Source: an uncultured Muribaculaceae bacterium (GTDB lineage Bacteria > Bacteroidota > Bacteroidia > Bacteroidales > Muribaculaceae). From it: a stretch of 36,328 nucleotides of DNA. The stretch covers positions 1-36,328 of the forward strand of contig CAJTRT010000022.1 in assembly GCA_910579105.1 (NCBI GenBank), written 5' to 3'. A program made the position numbers and the translations under genes. Below, piece after piece: positions 36,264 through 36,328 of the stretch. Numbering within the stretch: position 1 is the first letter of the stretch; each line of letters opens with the position of its first letter. The notes under the pieces are model-generated. The model did no database searches. It had not been told where the DNA came from and saw only the letters and a list, made by a program, of their open reading frames with translations.

Positions 36264-36271
36264 TAATTTCG
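36264..36271 (+). promoter_or_regulatory. Promoter -7 element pointing out of the window
   Basis: TAATTTCG followed by CG; no TTG is seen 20 nt upstream. The only ATG after it (36281) reads three codons and stops, so the gene it serves should begin beyond the right edge. Confidence 0.45.
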
Positions 36272-36328
36272 CGTATTACAATGATTCGGTAAAATTTGAG
36301 GTTGTTCATCCTAGGCTAAGCCGCTAAC

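Overview
The window looks like chromosome from a GC-rich member of the Bacteroidales, most likely Muribaculaceae or a close relative. The evidence is a SusC/SusD pair, a LytS/LytTR two-component pair, a DUF6377-type membrane regulator, BspA-like leucine-rich-repeat (LRR) surface proteins with a shared C-terminal tail, an OstA-like envelope gene, and promoters of the Bacteroidetes type (TTG, about 20 nt, TAnnTTTG) rather than sigma-70 type. The family-level assignment is inference. I see no rRNA, tRNA, CRISPR array, insertion sequence or prophage gene.

Layout. (1) 260-6287: an APH-fold kinase resembling N-acetylhexosamine kinase faces a SusC/SusD operon that has no glycoside hydrolase beside it in the window. 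(2) 6568-14974: a coiled-coil lipoprotein diverges from a LytS/LytTR two-component system, which is followed by a complete RND efflux operon (adaptor, permease, TolC-like channel). (3) 14987-23754: a minus-strand run of PMCA-type Ca2+ ATPase, OmpR-type response regulator and histidine kinase, then a PiT phosphate transporter with a fused DUF47 domain and its own promoter. A UshA-like 5'-nucleotidase diverges from the ATPase. This block suggests linked calcium and phosphate handling. (4) 23757-29761: a membrane-spanning TPR/HTH regulator is head-to-head with an operon of two secreted LRR proteins that ends in a strong terminator. (5) 29988-34375: an envelope operon of SurA/PpiC-type isomerase, OstA-like protein and M18 aminopeptidase ends in a bidirectional terminator. 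(6) 34481-36130: a secreted beta-propeller-like protein. A last promoter at 36264-36271 points out of the right edge.

Thirteen promoter -7 elements could be read by eye. Six have TTG exactly 20 nt upstream. Ten read TAnnTTCG rather than TAnnTTTG, and ten continue with CG. These elements support the start codons of three genes (7437, 25379, 29988) and suggest two leaderless mRNAs at 7437 and 7559.

I found no gene set that is plainly a new defence or mobile system. The best candidates for new biology are the calcium/phosphate block, the transmembrane regulator paired with LRR surface proteins, and the adhesin-like lipoprotein sharing a divergent, apparently leaderless promoter region with a LytS/LytTR pair.
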